DNA of 64,000 nt from assembly GCA_029207755.1 (NCBI GenBank), contig JARCOQ010000004.1, forward strand, positions 43,060,305-43,124,304, in the 5' to 3' direction. The notes under the pieces are model-generated. The model saw nothing but the letters and a program-made list of their open reading frames with translations. It searched no databases and had not been told where the DNA came from. Below, in pieces: positions 1 to 14,435 of this stretch. The first letter of the stretch is position 1, and the number at the start of each line of letters is the position of its first letter. The position numbers and the translations under genes were made by a program. Source of the DNA: Chamaea fasciata (lineage: Eukaryota; Chordata; Aves; Passeriformes; Sylviidae).

Positions 1-1723
1 TTACTACTTTGCCTTCCCTCTTAGTCACTACTTTGATATTATGAAAAGCTGGAAGGAAGATTACAGGGGAAGATTTAACACTGCAGAACATGGAGAGGAT
101 ATTCGTTAATGCTCTGATTCCACTAATATAGTTTCATTCACAAATCATTTTTTCTCTTGCAACCTGCAAGTAGATTACTAGTTTTGTAGGGCTAGTTTTA
201 GAACCTGCCATACTTATTACATTTCTTAAAGTACAGACATAGAAGACATTAACTATGACATCTGAAATCATGTTCTTTCACTGCTGCAGTGCAGCTTTCA
301 TTGGAAGCAATGAATTTGCTTTATTTAAACCTATGCCACATCAATAGGTAGAGAAATACAGATTTGTTTGTTATGATTTTTTGTACAAACAAGAAAGACT
401 TGTTAGTGATTTACCTCTGATGTTTATAGATTTCTCTTAAGCACAGACAGTATATAGTAAACCATTTTAGGTAACAAACAATAATTGCATTTTAGGACTT
501 GCAGGTGTCAGTACTGTATTATGTTCAAAATCATGACAAATTTCTCTCATCTACCTTTTTTCTGGAGAAAGAAAAATATAAGTCATTTGTTGACTCCCAG
601 TATACCTTTTCTTCTCCTTTTCTCTTTTGCGCCACATTTTTAGTTTAATGACACATTAAAAAATAATGTTTACATTAATTAATCAAGAATTAATACAATT
701 TGTACCCCTCAAAGTCCTGGCAGAACTTTTATCTGGGCCAAATTTACAAACCACCAGAGCTAAAGGCTAATTAGAAGTTAGTTTTATATTTTTTGTAAAA
801 TATTTGTGTATTGCATTTGTGTTACTGTATAAAAAATACATTTAAACAGGCTATGGTAAGCACAAAAAAATTAAAAAGAAACAGCATTATTCTGCAATAA
901 AATGGGTTGGCCTAGTTTAATTTATTATTCTCACATCACTAAAAGAACATCTTACATTCATACTTTATATGCAAGTCACAACAGTTCTGTTCATAACCAC
1001 GCTGTGTCTCTTTTATATACTCAAGCTATTTGCAAAATTTTCATGATCTGCACAACAAAAACCAGACATTAATAATGCTTTAATGGCTTAGATTTCCAAA
1101 CCCCAAAATAATTTAAACTGGTTTTATTATAAAACTAATGGAGATATAAACTGGAAATAAAGTATTTAATCTAGAGATTCTAAGGATCCAAATCATCTGC
1201 ACATAAAATAGATCTCATCCATGACTTCTAGATCTTGAACATCATTAATTTTTCTGTTCAGGTTACTGACACATAAATAATTCTCTGTGCATAATCTGTG
1301 TTAAATATGCACAGTCTGCATTAAGCATAATACAAAGAAGAGTTTCCACCTAAATGCAAACACTGAAAACAGCTATTCAAAACATTAATTGATTTGTTTT
1401 GAATTCATATCTGACAGTAACAAGTATTGAGCAGCTTTTGCTTTGTTACTGTAGGTATTGTTAATGCACTTTCCACATCCATTTAAATGCAAATTCTCGT
1501 GCAAGTAATCATGTGAAGGAGGAAAGAAAGAGTATGTTCAGCTGAAGGCAAAGCTGGAAGGATAATAGGCAAGCATGAACAGAGTGTCAGTGGAGGGCTT
1601 TACAATAAAAAACCCTTTTGGAATGCCAATGAAAACACAACTGAACTGAAAATATCTGAATAGAATATTACACCACAGTAGAAGGTACATGTTATTTCTA
1701 TAAAGTGCAATTTTAAAAATTAA

Positions 1724-1775
<52 letters not shown>

Positions 1776-3130
1776 ATGTATATTTCTATGTTGGATATAT
1801 ATACATTCAAACATACAGTACTCTATTCATGCATTCATGTCAGCATCATAAACAGATAAACACCATCAACAAATTATTGGCTAAAGGCAAATATTTGTTA
1901 TTTGAATCTGGAAGTGGAGAAAAAGAATCATAAACAGACTACTGTATAACCAAATAATGCTTTAGACTGTAATTTGTGCAGAAAACAGGAAATGAACTGG
2001 CACTTAATAAGCATAATTAAACTGGAGAACAGAAATTTTAGACCTATATACTCTAGGGAAGTATGATCTTGGAAGAAATAGTAGTTTAGACATTTTTCAA
2101 GGCCACTTAAGTAGCTAAAGACCACAAACCCCTCTACTGTGCTAGAACACAGAAATAAGCTTCTTGTCCAGTAGTACCTTCTGAATTTTTCCAGCTTACC
2201 CTGCTCTGGGTTGTATAGCCTGCCTGGCATGCAATATGTTATCATGGCTAGGGACAGCACTACAGCTTTAATGCACTGTGAGCTTCCTGATGTACTACTG
2301 ACTCATTTTACAGAAGGATCACGATGATAAAGCCTTGAAATATTTTTCAGCCCGTATGCTGAACGACAGTCATTAGTCTGGAGACAAGCACACCTCAGTA
2401 CAGAGCAGGCACCTTCTTTCTTGGAGATGAGTTCCTGGAAGTCTCTCCCTGAGTTTGTGAATCCAAGAAAGTTAATTGAGTTTTCAGAGCATTTATCTAG
2501 ATTTTGCTGCAAGGTCCTTGTGCTGAAAACTGTGAACACCATCAGGTTAAATTTCTTAGGTCTCTGAAAGTGTTTATATTTGAGTCACTGAGCAGAATGA
2601 CACAACTGTGCTTGGAAAGCCATGTACAACCCCAAGTCAGCAGCTGTGGAGATAGAAGTGGCAGACTGTAGTGAAGTCCCTAGCAGGCAGTGGGAGGGAT
2701 GAAAGGAATCAGGAAAGTAGGTAGTAATTTGTTAGGAGTTAGAATGAGAGGAAATCAGAGAGTTATTGCCTTGAATTGTGGAGCATGGAAAGGAAAATGA
2801 AAAATGTATTTTCTGAGAAAAGGAAGCCAGAATACGTTTAATGTGTCGGGTCTCTTTGAGTGAAGTGCATTGAGTTGTTGTTTTACAGGCAAGAGAAAAA
2901 GGAACTGTAGACAGCAGACCATGTGTGTACATACATCTCTTTCTGTCCATCAGTTCAAGTACAAGTCTGATTCAGACATTCTGTCTATCAATTAGCTCTG
3001 ACATCATTCTTACATCTGTTAAAATTACTAGATTTATAGGTATTTTACAGGTTGCAAAACATTTTGCTCTTTCTTTTCTTTTCTTCTGAGGCAGCTCCAG
3101 ATGAGGTTTAGACTCATTTAGGAAAAAATT
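1..3130. other. Unique AT-rich non-coding DNA
   Basis: I see no gene, CR1 or LTR here. The block is AT-rich and contains one (TA)n microsatellite, listed separately. The open frames on the minus strand around 1.5-3.1 kb have no recognisable domain and no splice or promoter context. Confidence 0.6.
1727..1771. repeat. (TA)n microsatellite
   Basis: About 22 uninterrupted TA units. It produces a false Ile-Tyr repeat open frame on the minus strand. Confidence 0.97.
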
Positions 3131-3292
3131 ATTCACTGAAAGAGTGGTCAGGGATTGACCAGGGGAGTGGTGGAATCCCATGTGGATCCGGCACTTCGGG
3201 ATGTGGCTTAGCAGTGAACATGGCAGTGCTGGGTTAACAGTTTGGCTCAGTGAAATTCAGGGTCTTTTTCAACCCTAACAATTATATAATTT
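3131..3292 (+). repeat. CR1 LINE 3' tail fragment
   Basis: The stretch reads like the last part of an avian CR1 in sense orientation. It has the 'ggatgtggcttagcagtgaa' type segment, then 'ggcagtgctgggttaa', then 'tctttttcaaccctaa' followed by an AT-rich end where CR1 carries its terminal ATTCTATGA repeats. It is strongly 5'-truncated and old, since the terminal repeats are no longer recognisable. Identification is from memory of the CR1 consensus. Confidence 0.75.
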
Positions 3293-6280
3293 GTTTTCCC
3301 GATTCCTGACCAAGAACGGTGGTGGTAGTTGTAGAGGGAATCTTTTGTCTCAGGCTGGAAGCCTGAAAGGAGAGGGAGGAAAGAGACAAAACATTGGTAA
3401 CCAGCTTGATTTTCATGTAAGACAGGGATGAGGGAAAATGGAGCTTCCAACCTAAAGCAAGCCTTGGAAAAGAGGTGTCAGATACGACCCCCTATAGTGA
3501 CGGATGTTTTCCATTGCTAGCCACAGCAAAATCCCTTAGTGACTAGAGTTGGTTGGTGGTCTCCTGCAAAGGGTGTGCAAGAGGAACATTGTGGCCTTCC
3601 AGTGACAAATATTTGTGAATCAAATAAATAGCAGTAATATTGGTTTTTTCCACCTTCCTTCCTATTGCCATGGCTTTTTGCTGTTCTCCCTCTAGATCAG
3701 ATAAGCACTAATCAAAACTATTAGAGTTAAGCAAATAATTTACAATGAATAATTTAGCAGATGAATTTGCCTCCTTTCCTGACTACTGAATATTGCTGAG
3801 CAGATCATCATCTCCATTAACATATTCAATATTCTAATTTATTCTGAAAAAGTACCCCATGAAAGCTTCTGTATACTTGGCACTCAGTATTTCCTCTGTG
3901 TTGCCTGGCTGTGACTGATCAAAAAAAATCATGTAATGTTGACATAGTTGCTTGACTGGGTAAACACTTAAGTACAATCTATCAAAAGGATATATAATCA
4001 TTTATATTTAATTTGCTTACTGCTTAGAAAATAATCTTCTGTTAAAAATCTGCAAAAGAAAAAGCTTGTCTGTCTTATCAACTTTCGATAAACTGAAGAG
4101 ATTTTTGGCTTTGAATGTTGTTTGTGTGTGTGTGTCTCACCAACCCCATACAGGAAATGTAGAACATTCTGCAGTCTGAAGACTCTTCTTTTCATGATAT
4201 TTTCAACTGCAATGATTCCTCATTGTGTGATGCACAAGCTGTATTTGTATTGTGGTTTTGACCAATCTTTACTGGGTCTCCTAACGGAGTAAGATCTCAT
4301 AGCACACACTGATGACATTATTTAAATTGATTTGTACATATTTTCTCTACAGACGTCTCTCACTGCAGAGTATAATAACTGTGGAGTGAACTGATATAAA
4401 CTCTTGATAGACTGTGTAAGAGGTATTCCAGAACACAAAGAAAAATAAATTGATTAATAAATAAAAAAAACCCTGAAATTACATTAAACACCTCTGGTGC
4501 AATCAGTTGAAAAGGTCTGTAACTGGTCACAAAATCACAAAGGGTATCATTGAAAGTCATTGCAATCATATGGTTTGAAACTACCCCTAAAATATGTCCT
4601 AAAACCTACCTGAATGTGATCAGGTACATTAAATATCAATTTTTTAAAAAAGAAAAAGGCAGAACTATGTTTTCAGAATCTGGCATTTTCTATAGGTTTT
4701 TTACAAAGCTTAAAGCACTTAATGGATAAATGGAAAGTGAGGATCCAAACCCTTTCTTAGGGCACATAAATATTCTTAAACCATTTCCTACTGTGTAGAT
4801 CAAAACAGAGAATCCACTGACTTACCCACAACTGTATAAGGATGGAGCTGTTGACTTACCACTGTTGATCACTGAGCAGTGTTGCAGATGAAGCAAAGTC
4901 TTCAACCTCTTTCTGAGATACAGAATTCAGCTTCCTAAAGTTGATCAACTTCCTAAAACAGGTCTGCCAACCCTGCCCGCCAAACCAAACTATTCTGAAC
5001 TGATTTAAAACATACTTAAAATTACAGATAACACAGTATATTGTTTTTCCCAGTCAATATTTTTTCTGTGAAACAATACTCACTCCATGCTAGATTATGC
5101 CTAAAATGCTGATTTTGACATAATTGTGACCTAACACACAGGAAGATCTTGATATTTTCCAGATATTCCGCATGAAATATGCTGTCTCCTGTGATAAAGT
5201 TGTGCCCTGTATCCACTGGCAATCCTGAAATAAGTTCCTTTTTTTTCCAAAATAGGATCCTGGAAACACTTATGCTGCCCAGGGCCAAAAATTTCAGCCA
5301 GACAGGAAGGGTTTCTGCACTCTAGGTTTCTCACCAAAATCTGCCAAAATAGAGAGTTGAGAGCCTTTGGCTGGAGTTTCCAGGGTTATATTCAGATGGG
5401 AAATCTATAGGTTATTTTTAAATATTATGTTTCCTCTTCTGTGGGAATGCCTCAAATGAATCATTTGTGTTTCAGGGTGGGGCAATTACATCCCCTCTCC
5501 TACTCACCTCCCAAATTCAGAATTTTGTAAGTGGGAAGGTCAACTTTTGACCCTGTCATTTACAGACAGCTGACACCTGTGCTTCAATGCCTATGAATGA
5601 GCCAGTTCCTTCGAACACAAACCACTCAAACTATTGTGTGGGTTTAATCCAAGTTGTTAACTCTGATTTCTCTAACAGCCCATCACAGTGATCTCAAGAC
5701 CAACCATGCTGTGCTTTCGAAGACTTCAGACTTGTGTAAGTTTGTAGAAACTTCTTAAATGTTACAGGTCAAAGGGTATATATATCACAAAGAAAGCTCA
5801 TCAGAGTTATTCTCTTTCAAATAAACAAGGGTGTTTATTTGGGGAACTGGATATTCTCATACTTTGTGAAGCAATATTTTGAAGTGTTTGGGATGTCACA
5901 TTCCCTTCCAACACACAGAAGTCAGCCTCATGGGCTGCACCCATCTCACACAGACTGTACAATGGTACAATTTATTCCCTTTACAGTTTACAAAAGCAAG
6001 GTCATCAATCTCCTTATCTCCTACTCCCACACAATTTTCATTACCAAAATGGCTGGGAAATGCAACACTAATTTAGACTATCTCTCTGTTACTCTGTGTC
6101 CTAGTTCATGACAAAATGCTCTGTTCCAACAATGAAACTTAATAATGAGACATTTGGCAAAGATTTTTAATGGCCTAATCAAGAATGTTGTTAAGGAACT
6201 CCAAAAAGGCACATCCCAGCATGCAGTGGACCCTGTGAACCTTTTGTTGGTTTCTGTATGGGTAGCCTGCTCCCCTTGCC

Positions 6281-6325
6281 TAAAATAAAATAAAATAAAA
6301 TAAAATAAAATAAAATAAAATAAAA
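6281..6325. repeat. (TAAAA)n microsatellite
   Basis: Nine perfect tandem TAAAA units. Confidence 0.97.
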
Positions 6326-6959
6326 TTTAAAAAATTTATGAGACCCTTTTGTTATAGATGTGGATCATTCTTAATGTCTCAGTAGAATTTGCATTCCAAT
6401 TCAATTGAGTTTGTAATAAACATGGTGACAGTGTAGGTCTCTTACACGGTACCAACCATGAGAGTAGTCTACTCCAAGTCCTAACACATTGTCAGCTACA
6501 CACTTAGGACATGAAATATGATTTTGCAGCTAACTTCATCCCTGCTTATTGAAAGTAAATTTGCTGTAAAAGTTTATACCTATAGATATGTTGCTGCTGT
6601 GGAAGTAAAGGAGAATGCTATCTAACCTTCAAGAAGAAAGCATGAGAGAAAATACATTCTCATCAGTTTTCAACTGAGCAAAAAAGACAATGTAAATAAT
6701 AGTACTGGGTTTGTCATGGCAGCATAAGTATCCACAGGTCTTAATTAGGTTTTATTTAAATCAAATTTCTTCTGTTGAAGTATAGCAGAAGAACAATATC
6801 ATAAATTATACTTGTTTTCAGGGGCAAACACATTCAATCCATTCATCAGAACTCAGCCAGTGGTGCCAAAAATATTTCACAGTCCTAACTAGGGAGATCA
6901 ATACATTGCTATTCACACTGTGTTACAGTTTCACTTTAATATTCCATCTTTTTTGCTGT

Positions 6960-7028
6960 GTTTTGTTTTGGTTGGGGTTTTTTTGTTGTTTTTTTCTTCT
7001 TTTTTTTTTTTTTTTGCTTGGGTTTTTT
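6960..7028. repeat. T-rich low-complexity tract
   Basis: Runs of T, including one of 16-18 bases, broken by G and C. The Phe-rich open frame over it is an artefact. Confidence 0.9.
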
Positions 7029-8100
7029 TAATGTTTATCCAGGGATAGTGTTAATACACATCAAAAGGGGTTTATTCCATGCTGTATTGAACAGATGGCA
7101 GCTAGAGGACTGTGTGAGTAAAAAAGAATATAGCTGTGGAGAATGTGCTTGCTGATATTAGCTGAACTAACAGTTCTTAGGCTCCATTATGTGTCCATGT
7201 GCTTGAGAATGCTGGTTTATTCTACAGTTCAGCAAACCATTCAGGTGCAAGCTAGATGAAACAAATTTCTCTCTATCAAAGGGATTCTGATATTAAAAAT
7301 GAGCTGTTCTAGTTTAAACATAACTTTACTGTCATTTTGAGTTCACCTGCACTTAAATTGAAGGTCAACACAGGAAAGTCACACATGCAGACAAATATAT
7401 GCAAACAAAGATTTCAAAAAGTCTTTTTTTGCTGTTTTCAGTAAAGCTTTTTGGTTTCCTTTTGGTTTATTCTGATTTTTGTTACCACTAACTCTTCTTC
7501 CACACTCCAGGCACCTCTCTGCTAAGCAGAGGACCAGAAAAACCAGGACTGTATAAGATGCTCTCCCTTATACTACAGTACTTGCTGCAACAACTTTATA
7601 ATCAAAAAACAAAGAAAGTGTTATACTCATCTTTATATACAAATGCACAATAACCTCAATACCTGACATACAAAAAGGACAGAAAAGCACATCATTAGAC
7701 AGGACTATATCAGACTACACAATCTTACCTTGTATCTTGTCCTAATACTATTACAATATAAATTTTTGATCAGGAAGTTAAAAAGGGCTTAGAGAGTATA
7801 GAAATCATCCAATTTAAATCAGCCATCATAAAAAATATGCACTTTTGATATAACTCATGAAGAGTGAAAATTTATTAAAACATGTCCATTGTCTGCAGGG
7901 ATATAAGATAATAGTTCAGGTATCAGGGAATTAGACATTAAGCATCCATTGTCATGTCATTGCCTTGCTTTATTTTATGTTAACACATGGCATCATTTCA
8001 TTCTGCTATTTACATGGAAAAACTTCATAAGTATGTGGCTCTGAACAAGCTTCAAGCCATGATGAAGAGCTTACTTTGTGTTTTACTGATGCAAATAGGA

Positions 8101-8860
8101 TTTCAGAGTCACAGAACCATGGAACGATTTGGGTTGGAAAGGACTATTTATGGTTCAAATCCCCCTGCCATAGGCAGGGACATCTTTCACTAGATCAGCT
8201 TGCTCAAAACCCTGTCCAATCTGGCCCTCCACTCTTGCAGTGCGGGGGCATCCACATCTTCTTCGGACAACCTGTCCCAGTGCCTCACTATCCCCACAGT
8301 AAAGAATTTCTTCTTAATATCTAATCTAAATCTACCTCCTTCAGCTTAAAGCCATTCCCCCTTCTTCTGTTGCTACATGCCCTTGTAAAAAGTCCCTCTC
8401 CAGCCTTCTTGTAGACCCCCATTTAGGTCCTGGAAGGTGCCATGAGTTCTGCCAGGAGCCTTGTCTTCTCCAGGCTGAACATCCCAACTCTCTCATCCTA
8501 TTTTTGTAAGACAGGTGGTCCAGCTCCCTTATCACCCTCATGGCCTCCTCTGGATTCATTTCAGGAGGTCTGTGTCCTACCTGTACTGGCACCCCAGAGC
8601 TGGACACAGCCCTGCAGGTGGGGTCTCACTAGGGCAGAGCAGAGGGGCAGCATTCCCCCCTTCCCCTGCTGCCCATGCTGTTTTGGATGCAGCCCAGGAC
8701 ACGTTTGGCTTTCTGGGCTGTGACACATTGCTTTCTGCAATTGCTGGCCTTTCTGCTCATTGCTGAGACTTATTGAACTTCTCATTGACCAACACCCCCA
8801 AGTCCATCACATTTTTAATTTCATTTCCATTAACTGTCTTCCTACCAATACCTGTTACAC
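8101..8860 (-). repeat. CR1 LINE, 3' part, inverted
   Basis: Read on the plus strand, this is the reverse complement of an avian CR1 3' end. It runs 'tcagagtcacagaaccatgg', 'ggttggaaaggact', 'cccctgccataggcagggac', 'cagtgcctcactatccccac', 'aagaatttcttcttaatatc', 'tacatgcccttgtaaaaag', 'tctccaggctgaac' and 'agctggacacagccctgcag'. The element's sense strand is therefore minus, with its 3' terminus at about 8101. It keeps roughly 750 bp of 3' end and fades after about 8800 into AT-rich DNA. Open frames across it on both strands are shadows of the repeat. Divergence looks moderate. Confidence 0.93.
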
Positions 8861-11800
8861 TGCAAGCTTACAAAATTCATGCAAAGTAGAAGTTAAAAAT
8901 CAGAATAACAACAGTAACAACTTTAGCTTTTGAGTGCACTGCAGGGGGAAATGGGCCACTGAATAACTAAATGAGCATGATTCCAACAGAAGCCATTTAT
9001 TGTTTACACTACATGTCAGATATAGACTCTAGGTCTACTGTCCACGTGGGCACGCATCTCTGGGTTGGCTAAGCTGCTTCTTCATGAGGCCGGCACACAT
9101 CCTTCAGGACATCCAATCGGTCAAGTGTCCATCCTCATGTTGTGCTGTCCCTGTATAGGGTTTACATTTTTTGCAGACATTTTCTCAGGCTCTCTTCTTA
9201 TTTTTGATCCTGTTGTTTTCTCAGTAAGCTTGATGAATTCCTGAGAGCTCTAACAAAACAGGTGCTTTGATAATACTACTCACAACCAGCTTGGCTGGTG
9301 CATCAGAATGGCCTGTTACACAGATACATTGCTACAGTGCACCATTCAGCCAGAACTGTCAGAATTTACATGAGTATGGATCCCTTTAGATAGGGTTAAT
9401 CTTAGGTTGGAACATTCAAAGGCTGGATTGGAACATCTGCAACTTCTGTGTGCATGTATTAAATTTTTGGCAACTTTTTCCATAGAAAATTTGCTTTAAT
9501 CCAAATGCTCAATCATATCATTACACCAAATCACTTGGCTCAGACTCTTTCACCTAGAATTTGCCTCAGCTTGCATGCCATACCTACTGTGCACACACGA
9601 CATACTAGAGACAAAAAGAAAAATCTTTCACTTGTGCCGTTGTATAATATGCCATAATTGAATGCAAACAATTGAAAGTCTGTTCCACACTAGCTTCCTT
9701 ACTATTTCCGTAGCACCTGAACAAACTGTATGGATGCTATCATGCAGCCACTCACATTTCAGGGTAAACAATCTTACAATATCCAGAGGTGAATCTTTCA
9801 CATGATGATCTACCTCTATTGTCAATATTGCACTAGTCCTCACATATCCCTATTTCTGTAATGTTTCTTAAATTCAGTCTTTCTGCAAGCTGCCTAACAC
9901 GTGAGAAATTATTTTAACCAGTCATCTCTGCAGGTTCTTTCAGTTGCCTAGTGGCATGTCTGACAGACCTGGTGGCTTCATTCTTATGGAAATACTTTCC
10001 TCTTCTTTCTTTGGTGACCCTTAGAGAAAATGTTAGTAATTTCTGAAAAATCTTCACGCTTATTATCTATATTTTTCATTGAATAGTTTGTACTTTTCTA
10101 AACCATTTGTGTTCTTGACATATGCATAAAAGACTTCTAACATAGGATAATCAACAACTCTTGATTTCTAACTTCTATTTCTACAGAGTCATTTTATTTT
10201 TCCACAGATCAGCCTATATAAGGAGGGACTTGGAAGGGACATTTTTGTTAATTTTCTTCCATTTTTTGTTGCTGTTGGTGGTGGTTTTTTTGTCTTTATT
10301 TTTCATCCCACTCTCATGTTACTCTTAACTGGCTTGTACAATCTGTTTACAAGGTAGGTCCACAGCCATTTTAAGTCAGCGAGATTTTTTTTAAATGAAG
10401 GGCTGTAAAATTTATAGCATACTCAAGTAGGATGTAATATGATTTCACATACAAACTTACACAGGTATTTGAATTCAGAAAAGTAAAATTTCTCTTGCAG
10501 GTGTAGCTGGGATTAGAAAATGTAACTTTAAAACCTTGATACTGATATCCTTGCTTTTTGACAACCTGTGTATTTAGCTGGTATAGGTGAGCAAACATCA
10601 ACATCTATCTTTTTTGAAGCTATGATGTGTTTCATGACACAATGAATGACCAATATCATTATTGTACTGTTTGATCACTTTTTTCGTTAGAGACTTTAAA
10701 CAGGTTGTATTCAAACAATGATACAAACTATCATTGTATGAGAAACTCTGCAAACAAAACAAAAGATAAGCCCCACCAATCCCTAAGAATTACTTTAGGA
10801 AACTGTCTTCAAGGTCAAATATGTATCTTCCCTAAATTAAATTGAAAGGTTTCTTTGTATTTTCAGTTCACACAAGTCAGGGATCACTCCTTTTCAGCCC
10901 AGTCCTTCTGGATTTGCATGCCTGCACAACTAATGCAAACACATTCTATGGAAAAAGAGAGATGTGGATGGGTTTTTGTTTGTTTTCAATAGCTGCTCTG
11001 GAACAACATATTCCCATATAAGAACTGAAAGGATCTCAGAAGAATGTGAAAGTGTAAAACACGGTGTTCAGAAGGAGAGGCAAAAATAAACTGAAAAGTC
11101 CTGTGATAATGACTTAGTTACTTGTATATTTAGCCAGAAATGTACAACGCTTTCTGGTTCTATTAAAATATTCATATTTGTAGATATTTCTACAGACCTT
11201 AACTTGTTTGTAGAACCAGAATTCCTGCCTTCATTGTCAAAACCTTTTCATACATTGTCTGAGAAATTAATATTTCAGAATCTTTCAAATATAAGAATAC
11301 AATAGTGCCATCAAGCTCTCTTGAGTTCTGTGTTCTGTTACTGATCATGGTCTGTTACATCTGCTATGGGAATCAAAGCTACCATAGCTCTTCCTCTTTG
11401 TATTTGTTGTCAGCTTGCTGATGGATGGACATGGACCACTCTACATAACCCTCCATTCTCTATGGGCATTCTGGTAAATCCCTCTTCCAAGGGGGAATGT
11501 ATCTAATTGTTCCATTTTCATATGGCATACATGAATATTTTTGTCATTTAAGATTACTGGTACTGGTAAGTTCCACTGTTTCTCACACCTTTTTTCAGCT
11601 TTAAGCCTGATAGTTTTGTTTCTGTGGTTGTTAATTCTTACATTGTGCTAAACGTGAATCTTCACTTCATACCTATAAGCTCTGTGTCATTCAGCATTTC
11701 AGAGGCTTCTGTTGTATTTTGCATTCAGTCATTCCTCTTTCGTGATAACAAATTTTGGTTCTCAGTCCACTCAAGATGTATTCATACAGAAGTTCTCATT

Positions 11801-13224
11801 TCTGATTATCTCCTTTATACTTTTTATTGTATCCAGTCATGTAGCTCAATATTTTCACATTCCAGGCAGCTTGAAATGTTTATTTTTACAGCTCTACAAA
11901 CTCACGTAGTTTCTTGTATTTAGCTTACCTGAAAAACAGATTATTCTGAAACATACAGCAGTGGGAAAAAATGTTGGAGAAAAAAAATTTTTTTTTGAGT
12001 CTATCTTGGAGAAATGTCTTGGAAACTAGCAATGGCTTAGCACGTCTAATATTTTCACCCAGCCTAATGTCTATAAAAATAATGAGTTGTAAATTTCTAA
12101 AAAACGACAAATTTGATCAAGAGTCTTCCCAATAGTAGGGAAAGGCCAGTCAGACTAGTCTCAGTGGACACTCAAATATATGAATTGCAACATTTTTCTC
12201 TGCCAAATTGATCTCATTATCTTCAGTTTGTTCACCCACACAGATACACAGCTGATATTCTCAAGGCTCTCCACAGCTGACACTACTGCCTGTAAAACAG
12301 CAATGTGTGTGTTTGATAGTGATTAGTCAGTATCACTTTTTATAAAGCAGACCAATATTTTTATATCTGAAAAATAATCTTATTTTAGATCTATTTATCA
12401 ATAAATACCTTATGAAACTTGGCATAAAGTACTATGGTTAAAAGATGGATCATTTGTAATGATGGTATTGCATATAATTTGTATTTCTTAAATTACAAAG
12501 GTATACTTCAGAATAGGAAAGCTTAATTTTCCTCTCTAATCATATGGTTGCCACATGTACGGCATTGTGTGGTCTCATCACCTCTTCACAAACATTAACA
12601 TAGGCATGCTTACTCTGTCTCTGTCATTTAAAATCATAATTTTCCATATTTTGTAAACAAAAATATTTAGGCATCTAATTATTGAATTTCAAGCCATTAA
12701 GGGTGTCAACATGCAAAAATTAAGATGATCAGTGAGCCCATGCTAAGTGATTTCCCCAGGATCAAGCTACGAGCAGAAAAGCAAGTGCCAGATTTTGCCA
12801 CGCAGAGGAAGACACAGGTCATCTTCCTTTCTGGACATTGTCTTCTACTTGAGACAAAATATATCTTATGCTTTGAACCCCTTCTTGAAAAACTTCAGTC
12901 TTCAACTTATTTCTGACTCTAAATGCATCTGCCCTGATTTTCCAAAAATTGAAATTGAGTTTATCTTTGGAAGAGTCTTGCTTGTTTTGCTGCTTCATGC
13001 ATCAGACAGCCAGCTGGGGGGGAAGAAAACTTTGCCTGTCAAAGGAAACAAAGATCTATCAAAGATTTAAACATGGGCTAAAGTGTAGCCAAAAACAAGC
13101 AAAGAAATGAGTGAAGCTAACTCTAAGTATGGGGGTTTTTGCCACTGACTTAATGGGATTTCAGCAGGCAATTTAAGATGTACTTATTTGGAGTCAGTGA
13201 GATGCAAATCAGTGGGATCCACAT
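8861..13224. other. Unique AT-rich non-coding DNA
   Basis: No gene is recognised. It includes one low-confidence LTR-like segment near 8.94-9.18 kb, listed separately. The rest shows no repeat family I can name. Confidence 0.5.
8940..9180 (-). mobile_element. Possible degraded LTR fragment
   Basis: Read on the minus strand, a moderately GC-rich segment runs from about 9180 down to an AATAAA poly(A)-type signal at 8997-9002. This resembles the R/U5 end of an avian ERV LTR. I see neither LTR terminus nor a target-site duplication. It could be unrelated sequence. Confidence 0.3.
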
Positions 13225-13533
13225 ATATAAATATCTCTATATATAACATGCAGGAGAATGGTAGGCTTGTCCTCCCAAGCCCCCATTACCCATGTTGGGG
13301 CCCTCTTCTCCTGAAGGTGGCAGAACACCTGCCCTGTCATTGGGAGGCAGTGAATTAATTCATTGTTTTGCTTTGTTGGTGTGCATGGCTTTGTTTTCCC
13401 TGTTAAACTTTCTTTATCTCAACCTGTGATTTTTCTGGGTTTTATCATCCCAATTTTCTCCCCGATCCCACTGGTGATGCAGTGAGCAGGCAGCTGCCTG
13501 GGGTTGGCTGCTGGCTGGGGTGAAACCACAACA
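13225..13533 (+). mobile_element. ERVL-type LTR, 3' fragment
   Basis: This segment aligns by eye to the 3' half of the LTR at 26994-27545. Shared pieces include 'ttggggccctcttctcctga', 'ggcagaacacctgcc', 'ttaaactttctttatctcaa', 'ccactggtgatgcagtgagc' and 'ggctgctggctgggg', then a TG-rich end 'gaaaccacaaca'. An ATTAAA/TTAAA-type poly(A) signal lies in the same place. A TATA-like run near 13225-13245 may be the promoter. The 5' U3 part is missing, so this is a truncated solo LTR. Plus orientation. Confidence 0.8.
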
Positions 13534-14435
13534 CACAGGTTCAATCCTAAACAAATTTTGAAGCAAGGAGACATGTCTAAGAATTTTATGCAAATGTAAT
13601 TTGTAAGGATTGCGTTTTATTGATTATTAATTAAAAGGAACCATGCGAATTTCTAATAATTTTACACAAGAGTACAAAATGTGTTCTTTCTGGAGCCTCC
13701 AGCACCATATTCAGAGAGGCATCTTTGGCTATATCTACCACTTTCAACCATAAACATTATTTAATTAAATGAATTGTATAATTGTATAGTCTAATGCATC
13801 TCCTGAAGTAGACTGCACTTATGAGATTAGATTGCTTTAGGAAGCAAGAAAGGCAAAAATCATTTTGAAGCACATAAAATTCCAGCTATTGATGGACATC
13901 TCCTCTGCATTTTTTGCTAACAAAACACTCATTATCCTACACTATGTGTTCTGCAAGAGTATGAATGTACTAAACTGCATAATCCTGCAACTGTGGAATA
14001 ACAATAAGGCATCAACATAATTTCTTAATCTATTTTTCTGCAAAACAAAAATGTGTTGTTTGCCACTGTAAGACAAAAATGTTTTATTGTAAAGACGTAG
14101 TGTGGAAAAGTCCAAAATACTAGCAGCACAGTGACTATAGACTAAGAATAGGTTTATCCACTGAAATTCTTAGAGAAAGAAAACCATTGTGCATTGCATT
14201 TATTTCACTGTAATATTTGACAAGGAAAAAAGTATATCTTCAACTGACTGTTGTTTTACTGTTGGTTAAAAAAAAAATATGAACTTAACCCTGGTAATCT
14301 CTTCCAACAGTCCTTTTTTTTGTCTAAAGCAGGAGTTGTGTGCTGTTTGATGGGATGTAAAGGAGGTGCATCCACCCCCTGGTGCATAGCTGGCATTTGG
14401 GAACAAAAAAGAGATTTCATTTTGCTGTCTAGTCA

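Larger units (their letters stand above)
3293..8100. other. Unique AT-rich non-coding DNA
   Basis: No gene is recognised. The block contains a short (TG)n near 4117-4134, a (TAAAA)n tract and a T-rich tract, the last two listed separately. Confidence 0.55.

Noticed and set aside
1538..1810. 90-codon minus-strand frame with Ile-Tyr repeats
   Set aside because: Created by the (TA)n microsatellite.
8341..8785. Several overlapping frames on both strands
   Set aside because: They lie inside the inverted CR1 3' region and match no CR1 protein domain.
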